From Saccharospirillum alexandrii (GTDB lineage: Bacteria; Pseudomonadota; Gammaproteobacteria; Pseudomonadales; Natronospirillaceae), in the NCBI RefSeq assembly GCF_004000275.1, contig NZ_RCIP01000003.1, positions 124,001 to 188,000 on the forward strand: a stretch of DNA of 64,000 nucleotides, read 5' to 3'. Below are positions 26,289 to 33,767 of this stretch, piece by piece (the first letter of the stretch is position 1; every line of letters begins with the position of its first letter). The position numbers and the translations under genes were made by a program. Under the pieces are notes generated by a model. That model had not been told where the DNA came from and searched no databases. It was given only the letters and a program-made list of their open reading frames with translations.

Positions 26289-26590
26289 AGCTTCCTTTCT
26301 GCTTCAGGTAATCCATCATGGTCGCTGTAAAACCGGAATGCCTCGACAAAGCGCTCCGGTCAACCGTTAAGTAGGGTCTTATAGCACGCTACCAGACACC
26401 TCACTGAAGTGCTCTCCATCGCCACTGGTTCCATAAGAACGCTACTGTAAACGCCATTGGATTCACCGGTTGTTTAACCTCATGTTCAGAGGCTCCCTAG
26501 CTGCGTTGTATCGTTGAAGCCAACAGGCCGGCCCCAACCAGCGCGCCACCCCCGCCTGATTTAGCCGCTTGCGAATACCAGCGCTGCCGG
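26289..26590. other. Intergenic stretch with inverted-repeat terminus
   Basis: It contains the right terminus of the 3.5-kb unit (26483-26496) and its CTAG (26497-26500). Otherwise I see no gene, RNA or conserved motif; the second copy of the downstream duplication diverges from it at about 26580. Confidence 0.5.
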
Positions 26591-26663
26591 GACACGCACA
26601 CCAAGTTAATTGGTGAAAAGCGGTCTAACCCGTCGCTTGGTAGTTAACTAACGTGGGTATGTC
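26591..26663 (+). repeat. Dispersed palindrome, variant type (73 bp), copy A1
   Basis: GACACGCACACC left and AACGTGGGTATGTC right, with a different interior (AGTTAATTGG ... TAGTTAACTAACG). It is almost identical to the element at 31098-31170 and marks the left boundary of the duplicated block. Confidence 0.8.
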
Positions 26664-26673
26664 ACCAAGGCCC

Positions 26674-27312
26674 CTAGATTCCTACCACAATGTCCCATTC
26701 TGCCTCCAACTCCGCAGAGGTGGAGCTGGAAGCGACAAATTCGACTTCCACCAACTGCCGCAACTCTGGGCTCCCCACGTTCCGATAGAGCCTGTCTGTA
26801 GAATTCTGAGGGTGCCCAGCAATATAAAGCTGAGTGGTCAGGTCCTCGAACGCCTCGCCCTTCACCATGAAGTGAATGTGCGGTGTTCGGCCCGGGTACG
26901 GAACCGGCTTGATGGTGCGGAAACGGTAGCGACCGTCGGCGTCGGTCGTTGTTGTGCCGAAGCCCTGGAAATTCGGGTCCTGGATCGCGTTATTGGGATC
27001 GCCCTGGTGATGGTAGCGGCCGTTGGCGTCGCATTGCCAGATCTCGACCCGCGCCTGGGGCACGGGTGAACCGCTGTTGTCGAGTATGCGGCCATAGACG
27101 TTGCAAATAACGCCCTTCGCCTGCTCACCATCATTAACCACAGTCAGGTCATTGTCGCGGTCGAGCGGCAGCTCATCCGGGTAGAATGGGCCGGCAGATT
27201 GGAGCGGAGTGAGAACGAAATGCCCTGCCGCACGCAGCAAGGGTGCCGGCAGCAACAGCGGCCCGGATGCAGCCAGGCCGATCAGGAACCGGCGGCGATG
27301 GGTTTCGGTCAT
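26674..27312 (-). CDS. Tat-exported intradiol ring-cleavage dioxygenase-like protein, copy 1
   Basis: A 212-residue protein with an N-terminal twin-arginine signal (THRRRFLIGLAASGPLLL). The intradiol dioxygenase beta-sandwich follows: SAGPFYPDELPLDRDNDLT, GRILDNSGSPVPQARVEIWQ, then GRYHHQG (metal Tyr) and TPHIHFMV (two metal His). Intradiol enzymes use non-haem Fe(III) to open catechols. Exported short members are common but their substrates are rarely known. GGAGA precedes the ATG. A second copy is at 31195-31824. Confidence 0.85.
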   Translation of the reverse strand: MTETHRRRFLIGLAASGPLLLPAPLLRAAGHFVLTPLQSAGPFYPDELPLDRDNDLTVVNDGEQAKGVICNVYGRILDNSGSPVPQARVEIWQCDANGRYHHQGDPNNAIQDPNFQGFGTTTTDADGRYRFRTIKPVPYPGRTPHIHFMVKGEAFEDLTTQLYIAGHPQNSTDRLYRNVGSPELRQLVEVEFVASSSTSAELEAEWDIVVGI

Positions 27313-27387
27313 GTCGATTCTCCGGACAATTGGGCGACTAGAGAATCAATGTAGCAGGTGCGGCCCTGTGTTGTAGCCCGGGGCTCA

Positions 27388-27475
27388 CTAAACGTTAACT
27401 GAGGTGGGTGTCACGTAAACGTTCGCCCTCTAAAGTGGATGTTTCAAAAACGTTAAGCGTGCTTAGGAGCCTGTC
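27388..27475 (+). repeat. 62-bp insert with right-half palindrome between AACGTTAA repeats
   Basis: Copy 1 of the duplication has about 62 bp not found in copy 2, containing GAGGTGGGTGTCACG (right-half motif 27404-27412). It is flanked by AAACGTTAA on both sides. Either it was inserted here or copy 2 lost it by recombination between the direct repeats. Confidence 0.55.
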
Positions 27476-27627
27476 GGACTTAGGATGAATCGGCTGCGGA
27501 AGCGGGATAGCGGCCCAAATATCCGCAAATTTAGAGCGCATAGGCCCACTATGCACTCGAAATTTGCAAACATTTGGTCTCGCTATACCACTCCCTCGCT
27601 TCGATCCCCCTAAGTCCGACAGGCTCC
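27476..27627. mobile_element. 152-bp MITE with perfect 18-bp terminal inverted repeats
   Basis: GGAGCCTGTCGGACTTAG at 27476-27493 is exactly inverted at 27610-27627. The interior has a smaller imperfect palindrome (AAATTTAGAGCGCATAGGCC region) and no coding capacity. It is absent from the matching position in the duplicated copy near 31912, showing recent insertion or loss. Flanks are TTA and TT, so any target duplication is at most 2-3 bp. Confidence 0.85.
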
Positions 27628-27676
27628 TTGCTTGTGGCATACTGCACACTCCTTATTACCGAAACCGGACACTACC

Positions 27677-28216
27677 ATGGCTAAAAGCGTACTCCGCGCC
27701 CTCACTGCCCTTACCCTAGTCACAGCCTTGGTGGGCTGTCAGCCCGATGGCTCCGATACAAACGGTTCCCGTCAAACACTGAACGGCTGTGAAGTCGATG
27801 CCTACCAGGCCGACATGCTGGACCAGGTAAACGCCGCTCGTGCCACCCCGCGAACCTGTGGCGATACCGACTTCCCTGCCGCACCTGCCCTGAACTACCA
27901 GTGTGACCTGAACACAGCCGCAGAACGACACAGCCAGGACATGGCCACCAACAACTTCCACAGCCACACGGGCTCTGATGGCCTAAAACTTAAAGACCGG
28001 GTTAACGCGACTGATTATGACTGGAGCACGATCGGCGAGAACATCGCCGCCGGGCAGCGGACGGTGACAAACGTGATGGAAGCCTGGCTAGAAAGCGAAG
28101 GCCACTGCAAAAACATCATGAATGACCAATTCGAACATTTTGGCGTGAGCAGAGCGGACAATGAGGCAGCCGATTTCCAACGGTATTGGACTCAGGTGTT
28201 TGGCGCTGAGCGTTGA
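27677..28216 (+). CDS. CAP/SCP-domain lipoprotein, copy 1
   Basis: A 179-residue lipoprotein (lipobox TALVGC, Cys20) with a CAP (PR-1/SCP/YkwD) domain: MLDQVNAARATPRTCGD, LNTAAERHSQDMATNNFHSH, YDWSTIGENIAAGQ and HCKNIMNDQFEHFGVS. Bacterial CAP proteins are secreted, with roles in envelope or host interactions that are mostly undefined. Several cysteines (Cys32, Cys55, Cys69 region) could form disulphides. It lies divergent from the dioxygenase gene, and both genes are duplicated together at 31195-32506. Confidence 0.88.
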   Translation: MAKSVLRALTALTLVTALVGCQPDGSDTNGSRQTLNGCEVDAYQADMLDQVNAARATPRTCGDTDFPAAPALNYQCDLNTAAERHSQDMATNNFHSHTGSDGLKLKDRVNATDYDWSTIGENIAAGQRTVTNVMEAWLESEGHCKNIMNDQFEHFGVSRADNEAADFQRYWTQVFGAER

Positions 28217-28228
28217 GGAGTAAACTGA

Positions 28229-28299
28229 GACACCCATCTCAAAGCTATTAATCAAAGCTATCAGGCGCAAGACTTTGATAGTCCCTAAGCGCGGGTGTC
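28229..28299 (+). repeat. Dispersed palindrome (71 bp), copy B1
   Basis: GAGACACCCATC left, GCTATTAATCAAAGCTATC, TTTGATAGTCCCTAAGC, then GCGGGTGTC right. It starts 13 nt after the CAP gene stop and is the right boundary of the duplicated block. Confidence 0.9.
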
Positions 28300-28395
28300 A
28301 CATGAATCCTACTAATCAGTATCTTTCCCGGCTTACTTCCAACTTCGTACAGCTCGCTCCTAGACTTCTAAGTACTTTGGTTGGATTTTTTCCTG

Positions 28396-28608
28396 CTACC
28401 TACTATGCTGACAGTCCAGATAGGCCTTCTCGAGCTCTTTCATGCGTTTGACCATAGAGGCGTCCATACAACCGAATTTGGCGCGCCATTTGTAGACGCT
28501 GGCACTGCTCTTACCATGCTCTCGGCAAAGTTCAGGTACTGGCACACCACTCTCGGCTTGTTTCAGGATGCCCATGATCTGGCTATCCGTAAAACAGGAC
28601 GTTTTCAT
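28396..28608 (-). pseudogene. IS3-family transposase OrfA remnant
   Basis: Seventy residues match the start of IS3-family OrfA: FTDSQIMGILKQAESGVPVP, ELCREHGKSSASVYKWRAKF and GCMDASMVKRMKELE. The leucine-zipper end and the whole OrfB are missing, and no terminal inverted repeats are recognisable. It shows past IS activity next to the duplicated block. Confidence 0.85.
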
Positions 28609-28675
28609 GCAGAATCTCCGTCCCCTTTAGGATATTTGACATTCTACATTCGCGCTCCTTTAATTTCAGGCGCGA

Positions 28676-28996
28676 CTACCCCGTCGCCTTTTTCATAAAT
28701 TTATGAACCATGTCTTCAGCCATCCACCCATGCGCTGCTATCAATGCCAATAGTAGACAGTCTTTCATTTCAAATGCCTTCCCTGAAAGAACGTCGGCAT
28801 AAGTTCCCACTACAATTAGAGTTCCGATAATTACTGTTGCCCATATACGAGCAGTTGTAACAACAGTTTCGCCCCGATCTTTTAGAAAAAGCCAGTAAGC
28901 TAAGTTAAAGGAAACAGTTACTGCAACAGCCCAAAATAACGCTAACGCTTGGGTATTGGCTAACTGAATGACGGAAACGCCTAAATTTAACTCCAT
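28676..28996 (-). CDS. Small membrane protein, last gene of AT-rich operon
   Basis: The ATG at 28996 (AAGGTGG upstream) gives 106 residues with two to three hydrophobic helices (ALALFWAVAVTVSFNLAYWL, IWATVIIGTLIVVGTYADVL, CLLLALIAAHGWMAEDMV) and a basic tail KFMKKATG. Size and topology recall phage-type holins or small channel proteins, but no motif proves this. It follows the gene at 29007 by 10 nt. Confidence 0.6.
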   Translation of the reverse strand: MELNLGVSVIQLANTQALALFWAVAVTVSFNLAYWLFLKDRGETVVTTARIWATVIIGTLIVVGTYADVLSGKAFEMKDCLLLALIAAHGWMAEDMVHKFMKKATG

Positions 28997-29006
28997 GTCG
29001 ACCACC

Positions 29007-29366
29007 TTACTCTGTTCTATTTATCTGTATTTGCTGGGCTTCTCCCTCAACCCCTCCGTATATCCAAAGCGGCCTATCCTCTGTTGCCGTTAAATCGTTG
29101 ACGCTTTCTACTTGATACCAAACGTTAGTACCGGAAAATCCTCCATACGTTTTCTTTCCAATTATTTTGACTGTAGAGTTTTGTCTTGTACTTTCTATCT
29201 GCTGTCCAACAAAAAGATTAAACAACCCGTGGGGCGGCGCCTCTCTTACTGGAGACGTGGTGATCACAGTACCTTCCGCTTCAAACGGAATCGCCCCTCT
29301 CTCTATACTTTCTGCTTCAGCAGAAAAACTAAGCAAAAGAACTATAGTCATAATAAGTATTTTCAT
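29007..29366 (-). CDS. Exported SH3-like hypothetical protein
   Basis: A 119-residue product with a cleavable signal (MKILIMTIVLLLSFSAEAES). The beta-rich domain resembles bacterial SH3 folds (VGQQIESTRQNSTVKIIGKK, VWYQVESVND, PLWIYGGVEG). It is probably periplasmic and may bind peptidoglycan or a partner. It is third in the AT-rich four-gene operon. Family not identified. Confidence 0.6.
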   Translation of the reverse strand: MKILIMTIVLLLSFSAEAESIERGAIPFEAEGTVITTSPVREAPPHGLFNLFVGQQIESTRQNSTVKIIGKKTYGGFSGTNVWYQVESVNDLTATEDRPLWIYGGVEGEAQQIQINRTE

Positions 29367-29416
29367 GTCCCTTCCTCGGAGGTAATCAACCTCTTACAGT
29401 CTACGACTAAATCATT

Positions 29417-29743
29417 CTAAAAAATAACATCAATTGCACTATTGGTTATGAGGTCAATTAATCTATCAGCTAAGCGCTCCACTCTTGCACGGGCTTGAAT
29501 ATCTTTTGTATTAAGATACTGTTCGGCTTCATACTTGCGAGCTTCTATCAAGCGCTCCAGCTCTGTATTACTGAGCTCTCCTTTTGCTCTCCTGATGAGC
29601 CATCCTTCAATAAGATCGCCAGTCTCTTTCAAAAAATCTTTCGAGTCTGACCTCATATCTTCAACTAAACTTTTGACCTCTTTCTTTAATAGATCTTTAG
29701 CGGTATCACCTGTTTCCTGGATGAATTCGTCTAGTTTCGACAT
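29417..29743 (-). CDS. Helical coiled-coil hypothetical protein
   Basis: A 108-residue soluble, charged, almost wholly helical protein (DTAKDLLKKEVKSLVEDMRS, GELSNTELERLIEARKYEAE, VERLADRLIDLITNSAI). The heptad pattern suggests a coiled coil or amphipathic, membrane-associated protein. CTTAGGAGGGGGT-type ribosome site upstream. It is second in the AT-rich operon; family not identified. Confidence 0.6.
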   Translation of the reverse strand: MSKLDEFIQETGDTAKDLLKKEVKSLVEDMRSDSKDFLKETGDLIEGWLIRRAKGELSNTELERLIEARKYEAEQYLNTKDIQARARVERLADRLIDLITNSAIDVIF

Positions 29744-29758
29744 ACCCCCTCCTAAGTA

Positions 29759-30202
29759 TTAATCATAACCTATACGAGACTTCTCCCCTTCAATGGCCTT
29801 ATTGTAGTTCCCTTCGACGATTAGTTTAAGGTTACTAGAAAACTCACTAGAAAATAGCTCTTCATCTTCTAACAAGGCGTCACAGTCACCTTCAAATTGT
29901 CTCCAAACCAAACTGACAGCCTTCTCGGCAGTTCCATCTTCCAAGTCCGTACTTTTTGCATATTCATGTGCCTCACGAAAACGGGTGCCCCCACTTTCAC
30001 ATGCTTCACTTACTTTACTCTCATCCCAAGCATTGCCAGAACCTACTGTCCAGTTGTCCAGAAATATGATGTGCATTGCTTTTAATGTAGTCAGATTACT
30101 TAGCCGGGTCGTGTCAAAGTGTGTAGTGAAAAAGGAGGCACATCCGCCCAACAGAGAAAACGTAAGAAAACAAAAAGTATATCTGACTGCTTTTCTATTC
30201 AT
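29759..30202 (-). CDS. Hypothetical lipoprotein, first gene of AT-rich operon
   Basis: A 147-residue lipoprotein (FSLLGGCAS lipobox). The acidic, mostly helical mature part has two further cysteines (SEACESGG and EGDCDALL), possibly disulphide-linked. AGGAGG lies upstream of the ATG. It opens a tightly spaced same-strand run of four unknown genes (lipoprotein, coiled coil, exported SH3-like, small membrane protein). No family recognised. Confidence 0.65.
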   Translation of the reverse strand: MNRKAVRYTFCFLTFSLLGGCASFFTTHFDTTRLSNLTTLKAMHIIFLDNWTVGSGNAWDESKVSEACESGGTRFREAHEYAKSTDLEDGTAEKAVSLVWRQFEGDCDALLEDEELFSSEFSSNLKLIVEGNYNKAIEGEKSRIGYD

Positions 30203-30596
30203 ATGAACAACCTCCTAGTCGATCAAGCATTTATATTTACCGCATTAAAATCAAATTTTCTAATATAAATAATTTTAAATTTTAGTATTCTGAAATTCAC
30301 AAATATGACGCTGGGGATCACTGAAAATATCAAGTTCTTGATTGGCAAATATGATTTTTTATATCTGCAAATTTGCCCATTAACGCTCCTCTAGAATTTC
30401 GGGTTGGTGATACCAATACCTACTTAATCATTCAAGCAATAATTGTACCTAGAAGTTAAGCGATTGATTTTAGGGTGAAAAATAGAGTCAATAAATAGTA
30501 GAGTTGGTTAACTGTAAAAATAGTCGACATATTTATTACAAAGGGACTCGCAAGGATTACCCAAATGACATGACCTCTACTTCAAGACGTAGCTGA
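30203..30596. other. AT-rich intergenic region upstream of the four-gene operon
   Basis: About 390 bp with long A/T runs and no open frame I can support. It must contain the operon promoter; TATAAT-like hexamers are too frequent to choose one. Confidence 0.5.
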
Positions 30597-30911
30597 AACA
30601 CCCACCTGAAGACTTCCAGCAGGTGTCTCCGCCTGCCATGGCAATGGCTACGCTGTTTGGCTACTTCTGGCTGGCGGTGTTGTTGCGCAGGGGCATGATC
30701 GCCATCAGCTCACATAAGCCACTGGCAATCTAAAGCCCCTCGAATCCCGCTACGGCAGAGATGATCTATGCCACACTTTTCTCCACTAAACCTGTGTTGA
30801 GAGACCTATTAAGTATTACCGGAATCCTCTGATTTCTCTGGATGGGCATTGTCATGGTCAGGAAGCCTTAATGATCAGAGCCTTTGCGGGAAGCCGCCTA
30901 ACTTGGGTGTC
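30597..30911 (+). repeat. Split palindrome: left and right halves around a gene fragment
   Basis: AACACCCACC at 30597 is a left end, and GCCGCCTAACTTGGGTGTC ending at 30911 is a right end. Between them lies only the DUF4386-like remnant. The right flank AATAAGCGG matches that at 16309-16319. Confidence 0.6.
30619..30870 (+). pseudogene. Decayed partial copy of the DUF4386-like gene
   Basis: From CAGCAGGTGTCTCC onward the DNA matches 15861-16016 with substitutions (including TAA in place of a Tyr codon). About 150 bp is then missing, and it resumes with the segment matching 16168-16271 (GTGTTGAGAGACCT, GGGCATTGTCATGGTCAGGA). It ends in the same palindrome right half as the intact gene. The copy has no start, carries stops and is dead. 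Confidence 0.85.
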
Positions 30912-30931
30912 AGAATAAGCGGGATAAGCGG

Positions 30932-31063
30932 TCTGATCTCAGTGCGTTCTCACGGGAGCTGGCACACCTGCAGGTGACGTTTGCAAGCACCGAAGTAGCT
31001 ATGCAGAAATCGGGTTACCTTGTAGGGGCATTATTGCCAGCGCAAGTGGCTGCCACGCGATAG
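30932..31063 (+). pseudogene. Unidentified C-terminal gene fragment
   Basis: A 43-codon frame (SDLSAFSRELAHLQVTFAST then EVAMQKSGYLVGALL) runs without a start codon from the palindrome right half at 30911 to TAG at 31061. It has protein-like composition and an amphipathic helix. The position matches other fragments cut at palindrome ends. I cannot identify the parent family. Confidence 0.35.
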
Positions 31064-31097
31064 AGCACACACGTTGTCTGGCTGTCAGCGCTAGCGG

Positions 31098-31170
31098 GAC
31101 ACACACACCAAGTTAATTGGTGAAAAGCCATCTAACCCATTGCTTGATAGTTGTCTAACGTGGGCATGTC
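31098..31170 (+). repeat. Dispersed palindrome, variant type (73 bp), copy A2
   Basis: GACACACACACC left and AACGTGGGCATGTC right with interior AGTTAATTGG. It differs from 26591-26663 at only scattered positions and marks the left edge of the second copy of the duplication. Confidence 0.8.
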
Positions 31171-31194
31171 GTCACCAGTGCCCCACCTAGCTTC

Positions 31195-31824
31195 CTACCA
31201 CAATGTCCCATTCTGCCTCCAACTCTGCAGAGCTGGAGCTGGAGCGACAAAGTCGGCTTCCACCAACTGCCGCAATTCTGGGCTCCCCACGTTCCGATAG
31301 AGCGTGTCTTTGGAATTCTGAGGGTGCCCAGCAATATAAAGCTGAGTGGTCAGGTCCTCGAACGCCTCACCCTTCACCATGAAGTGAATGTGCGGTGTTC
31401 GGCCCGGGTACGGAACCGGCTTGATGGTGCGGAAACGGTAGCGACCGTTAGCATCGGTCGTTGTTGTGCCGAAGCCCTGGAAGTTCGGGTCCTGGATCGC
31501 GTTATTAGGGTCGCCCTGGTGATGGTAGCGGCCGTTGGCGTCGCATTGCCATATCTCGACTCGCGCCCGGGGCACGGGTGAACCGCTGCGGTCGAGTATG
31601 CGGCCATAGACGTTGCAAATAACGCCCTTCGCCTGCTCACCATCATTAACCACAGTCAGGTCATTGTCGCGGTCGAGCGGCAGCTCATCCGGGTAGAATG
31701 GGCCGGCAGATTGGGGCGGAGTGAGAACGAAATGCCCTGCCGCACGCAGCAAGGGTGCCGGCAGCAACAGTGGCCCGGATGCAGCCAGGCCGATCAGGAA
31801 CCGGCGGCGATGGGTGTCGGTCAT
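31195..31824 (-). CDS. Tat-exported intradiol dioxygenase-like protein, copy 2 (altered C-terminus)
   Basis: It is nearly identical to the protein of 26674-27312 through residue 190, with the same twin-Arg signal, GRYHHQG and TPHIHFMV metal motifs. One base is missing near 31240 (GGAGCGACA against GGAAGCGACA in copy 1), so the last residues become APALQSWRQNGTLW instead of the ELEAEWDIVVGI ending. All metal ligands precede the shift, so activity may survive. It could be a decaying or diverging duplicate. Confidence 0.8.
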   Translation of the reverse strand: MTDTHRRRFLIGLAASGPLLLPAPLLRAAGHFVLTPPQSAGPFYPDELPLDRDNDLTVVNDGEQAKGVICNVYGRILDRSGSPVPRARVEIWQCDANGRYHHQGDPNNAIQDPNFQGFGTTTTDANGRYRFRTIKPVPYPGRTPHIHFMVKGEAFEDLTTQLYIAGHPQNSKDTLYRNVGSPELRQLVEADFVAPAPALQSWRQNGTLW

Positions 31825-31966
31825 GTCGAATCTCCGGATAGTTGAGCGAATAGAGAATCACTGTAGCAGGTGCGGCCTTGTGTTGTAGCCTGGGGCTCGC
31901 TAAACGTTAAGCCTGCCTAGCTTGTGGCATACTGCACACTCCTTGTTACCGAACCCGGACGCTACC

Positions 31967-32506
31967 ATGGCTAAAAGCGCACTCCGCGCCCCCACTGCCC
32001 TTCTCCTAATCACAGCCTTGGCGGGCTGTCAGCCTGAAGGCTCCGACACGAACGGTTCCCGTCAAACACTGAACGGCTGCGAAGTCGATGCCTACCAGGC
32101 CGACATGCTGGACCAGGTAAACGCCGCTCGTGCCAACCCGCGAACCTGTGGCGATACCGACTTCCCTGCCGCGCCTGCCCTGAACTACCAGTGTGACCTG
32201 AACACAGCCGCAGAGCGACACAGCCAAGACATGGCCACCAATAACTTCCACAGCCATACGGGCTCTGATGGCCTAAAACTTAAAGACCGGGTTAACGCGA
32301 CTGATTATGACTGGAGCACGATCGGCGAGAACATCGCCGCCGGGCAGCGGACGGTGACAGACGTGATGGAAGGCTGGCTAGCAAGCGAAGGCCACTGCAA
32401 AAACATCATGAATGACCAATTCGAACATTTTGGCGTGAGTAGGGCGGACAATGAGGCAGCCGATTATCAACGGTATTGGACTCAGGTGTTTGGCGCTGAG
32501 CGTTGA
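31967..32506 (+). CDS. CAP/SCP-domain lipoprotein, copy 2
   Basis: A 179-residue duplicate of 27677-28216 with a handful of substitutions (for example signal LLLITALAGC, EGWLASEGHC in place of EAWLESEGHC). The reading frame is intact and all CAP motifs and cysteines are kept, so both copies appear functional. It lacks the MITE found upstream of copy 1, so the two may differ in expression. Confidence 0.88.
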   Translation: MAKSALRAPTALLLITALAGCQPEGSDTNGSRQTLNGCEVDAYQADMLDQVNAARANPRTCGDTDFPAAPALNYQCDLNTAAERHSQDMATNNFHSHTGSDGLKLKDRVNATDYDWSTIGENIAAGQRTVTDVMEGWLASEGHCKNIMNDQFEHFGVSRADNEAADYQRYWTQVFGAER

Positions 32507-32518
32507 GGATTAAACTGA

Positions 32519-32589
32519 GACACCCTTCTCAAAACCATTAAACAAAGCTATCAGGAAAAAGGCTTTGATAGTCACTAAACGTGGGTGTC
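32519..32589 (+). repeat. Dispersed palindrome (71 bp), copy B2
   Basis: GAGACACCCTTC left, CCATTAAACAAAGCTATC, CTTTGATAGTCACTAAAC, GTGGGTGTCTC right. It is the counterpart of 28229-28299, again 13 nt after the CAP stop; homology between the copies ends about 9 bp further right. Confidence 0.9.
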
Positions 32590-32634
32590 TCATGAATCTG
32601 CGTTGCTACCCTCAATGAAGGCTGCCCCATTAGT

Positions 32635-33579
32635 TCATAAAAAGTCAGATTCGATATCCGACGCTCTATTATTATCAAAGTGCATTGCTTGAAGCACGCT
32701 AGGCTCTCTAGGCCAAAATGGGATATAGCTACTCTCATCAGACTGATAAAGTTCTTTATCAAATGAGTAACCTTGAATTTGGGTTAAACTGTAAAAATCA
32801 ACAGGAAAGTCATTGCTATAATCAGAAAACATCCTATATAAATAATCCTTGAGTACGTTATTTGTTCTCAACCCAAAAATTATTTTAATAGGAACAAGCG
32901 GCAAGTCTTGTAGTGTATTGGGTTCGGTTTCGCTAATAACTCGATACTCATTTTCATATGCCCAGGCCTTACTCTTTGTGAAATAGTACCTATCTATCAA
33001 CTTACCTAGATCACTATCTGACCCCTCTATAAAAATTCTATAAAGTAGGTCAATATCTATATGCTCAATATCGTCTGAGTATGAAACACCCTTCATGAAC
33101 TGATTGTTTCCTAGCCAAGCATATTCAACACAAATTCCTTTATGTGAGTCTGCATAGTGAGACCATAGAAGAGGTTCTCTCCATTTATCAGATAAACAAA
33201 CAATGCTCTTTGTAGTTTGTCTTTCTTTAACTTCTCTCCATATCCTATTCGCTAAAAGTTTGGCAAACAGCTCCTTTTCATCAATATTCTCATCATCTTC
33301 ATAAAGATAACCTTGGACGCTATAACTTATCTCACTGAGTAATTCCTTATATTTCTCTCCAAACAAACTATTTCCAAGTTCGATTATTTTTTTTGATTTG
33401 GAGAGTGCACCCTTATTAGAAAACTTCGGAGTTACATCGAAAGGGTCGTTTAAACTCATAGGATCTGACATGTATATTTTCCCAGAAGCTAAAGCCACCA
33501 TTACGTCAATTGTAAGCGGCATATATCTGTAATAGCGAGGCGCATTTTCTACTTTCTCAATGCCATTGACACGTTTCAT
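32635..33579 (-). CDS. DUF2971-family protein
   Basis: A 314-residue protein matching DUF2971: YYRYMPLTIDVMVALASGKI, MSDPMSLNDPFDV near the N-terminus, and SIVCLSDKWREPLLWSHYAD then SHKGICVEY in the middle. The biochemical role of DUF2971 is not known to me; such genes are frequent in variable and defence-rich regions. ATG at 33579 chosen; an in-frame ATG lies 12 nt upstream. A terminator at 33633-33658 separates it from the GHKL gene, so it likely has its own promoter. Confidence 0.8.
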   Translation of the reverse strand: MKRVNGIEKVENAPRYYRYMPLTIDVMVALASGKIYMSDPMSLNDPFDVTPKFSNKGALSKSKKIIELGNSLFGEKYKELLSEISYSVQGYLYEDDENIDEKELFAKLLANRIWREVKERQTTKSIVCLSDKWREPLLWSHYADSHKGICVEYAWLGNNQFMKGVSYSDDIEHIDIDLLYRIFIEGSDSDLGKLIDRYYFTKSKAWAYENEYRVISETEPNTLQDLPLVPIKIIFGLRTNNVLKDYLYRMFSDYSNDFPVDFYSLTQIQGYSFDKELYQSDESSYIPFWPREPSVLQAMHFDNNRASDIESDFL

Positions 33580-33632
33580 ATTAAGAACCAATACAAGTTA
33601 AAATGCTGCGTTAAAATTGCCTAAAACCAAAA

Positions 33633-33658
33633 GATGCTAGATACACTTATCTAGCATC
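33633..33658 (-). terminator. Rho-independent terminator of the GHKL gene
   Basis: A perfect 10-bp stem GATGCTAGAT / ATCTAGCATC with a 6-nt loop is followed on the minus strand by TTTTGGTTTT, about 110 nt after the GHKL gene's stop. Confidence 0.8.
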
Positions 33659-33767
33659 AATATGGACACCTATCACAATCAATAGCACCAACCTATCGAA
33701 TTCAAGGTTTCTAAATTCGGCGATTGTGCATGCCCTATTAGCCACATGTGATTTTTCTAGGAGTTCC

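Larger units (their letters stand above)
22993..26496. mobile_element. Candidate transposase-less unit with 14-bp inverted termini
   Basis: GGAGCCTCTGAACA at 22993-23006 is perfectly inverted at 26483-26496, and both termini are flanked outside by CTAG. The joined flanks would restore CAGCTAGCTG, a palindromic target with a 4-bp duplication; IS5-group elements duplicate YTAR sites. The interior carries an ABC-F gene, DUF1059, an SpoIIAA-like gene and a small membrane protein, but no transposase. It could be a passenger-carrying non-autonomous element; chance or gene conversion is not excluded. Confidence 0.5.

Noticed and set aside
26110-26349. 79-codon minus-strand frame rich in Cys and Arg
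   Set aside because: It is out of frame with a 51-codon gene in the same place that has a ribosome site and two clean membrane helices; the longer frame looks like a shadow.
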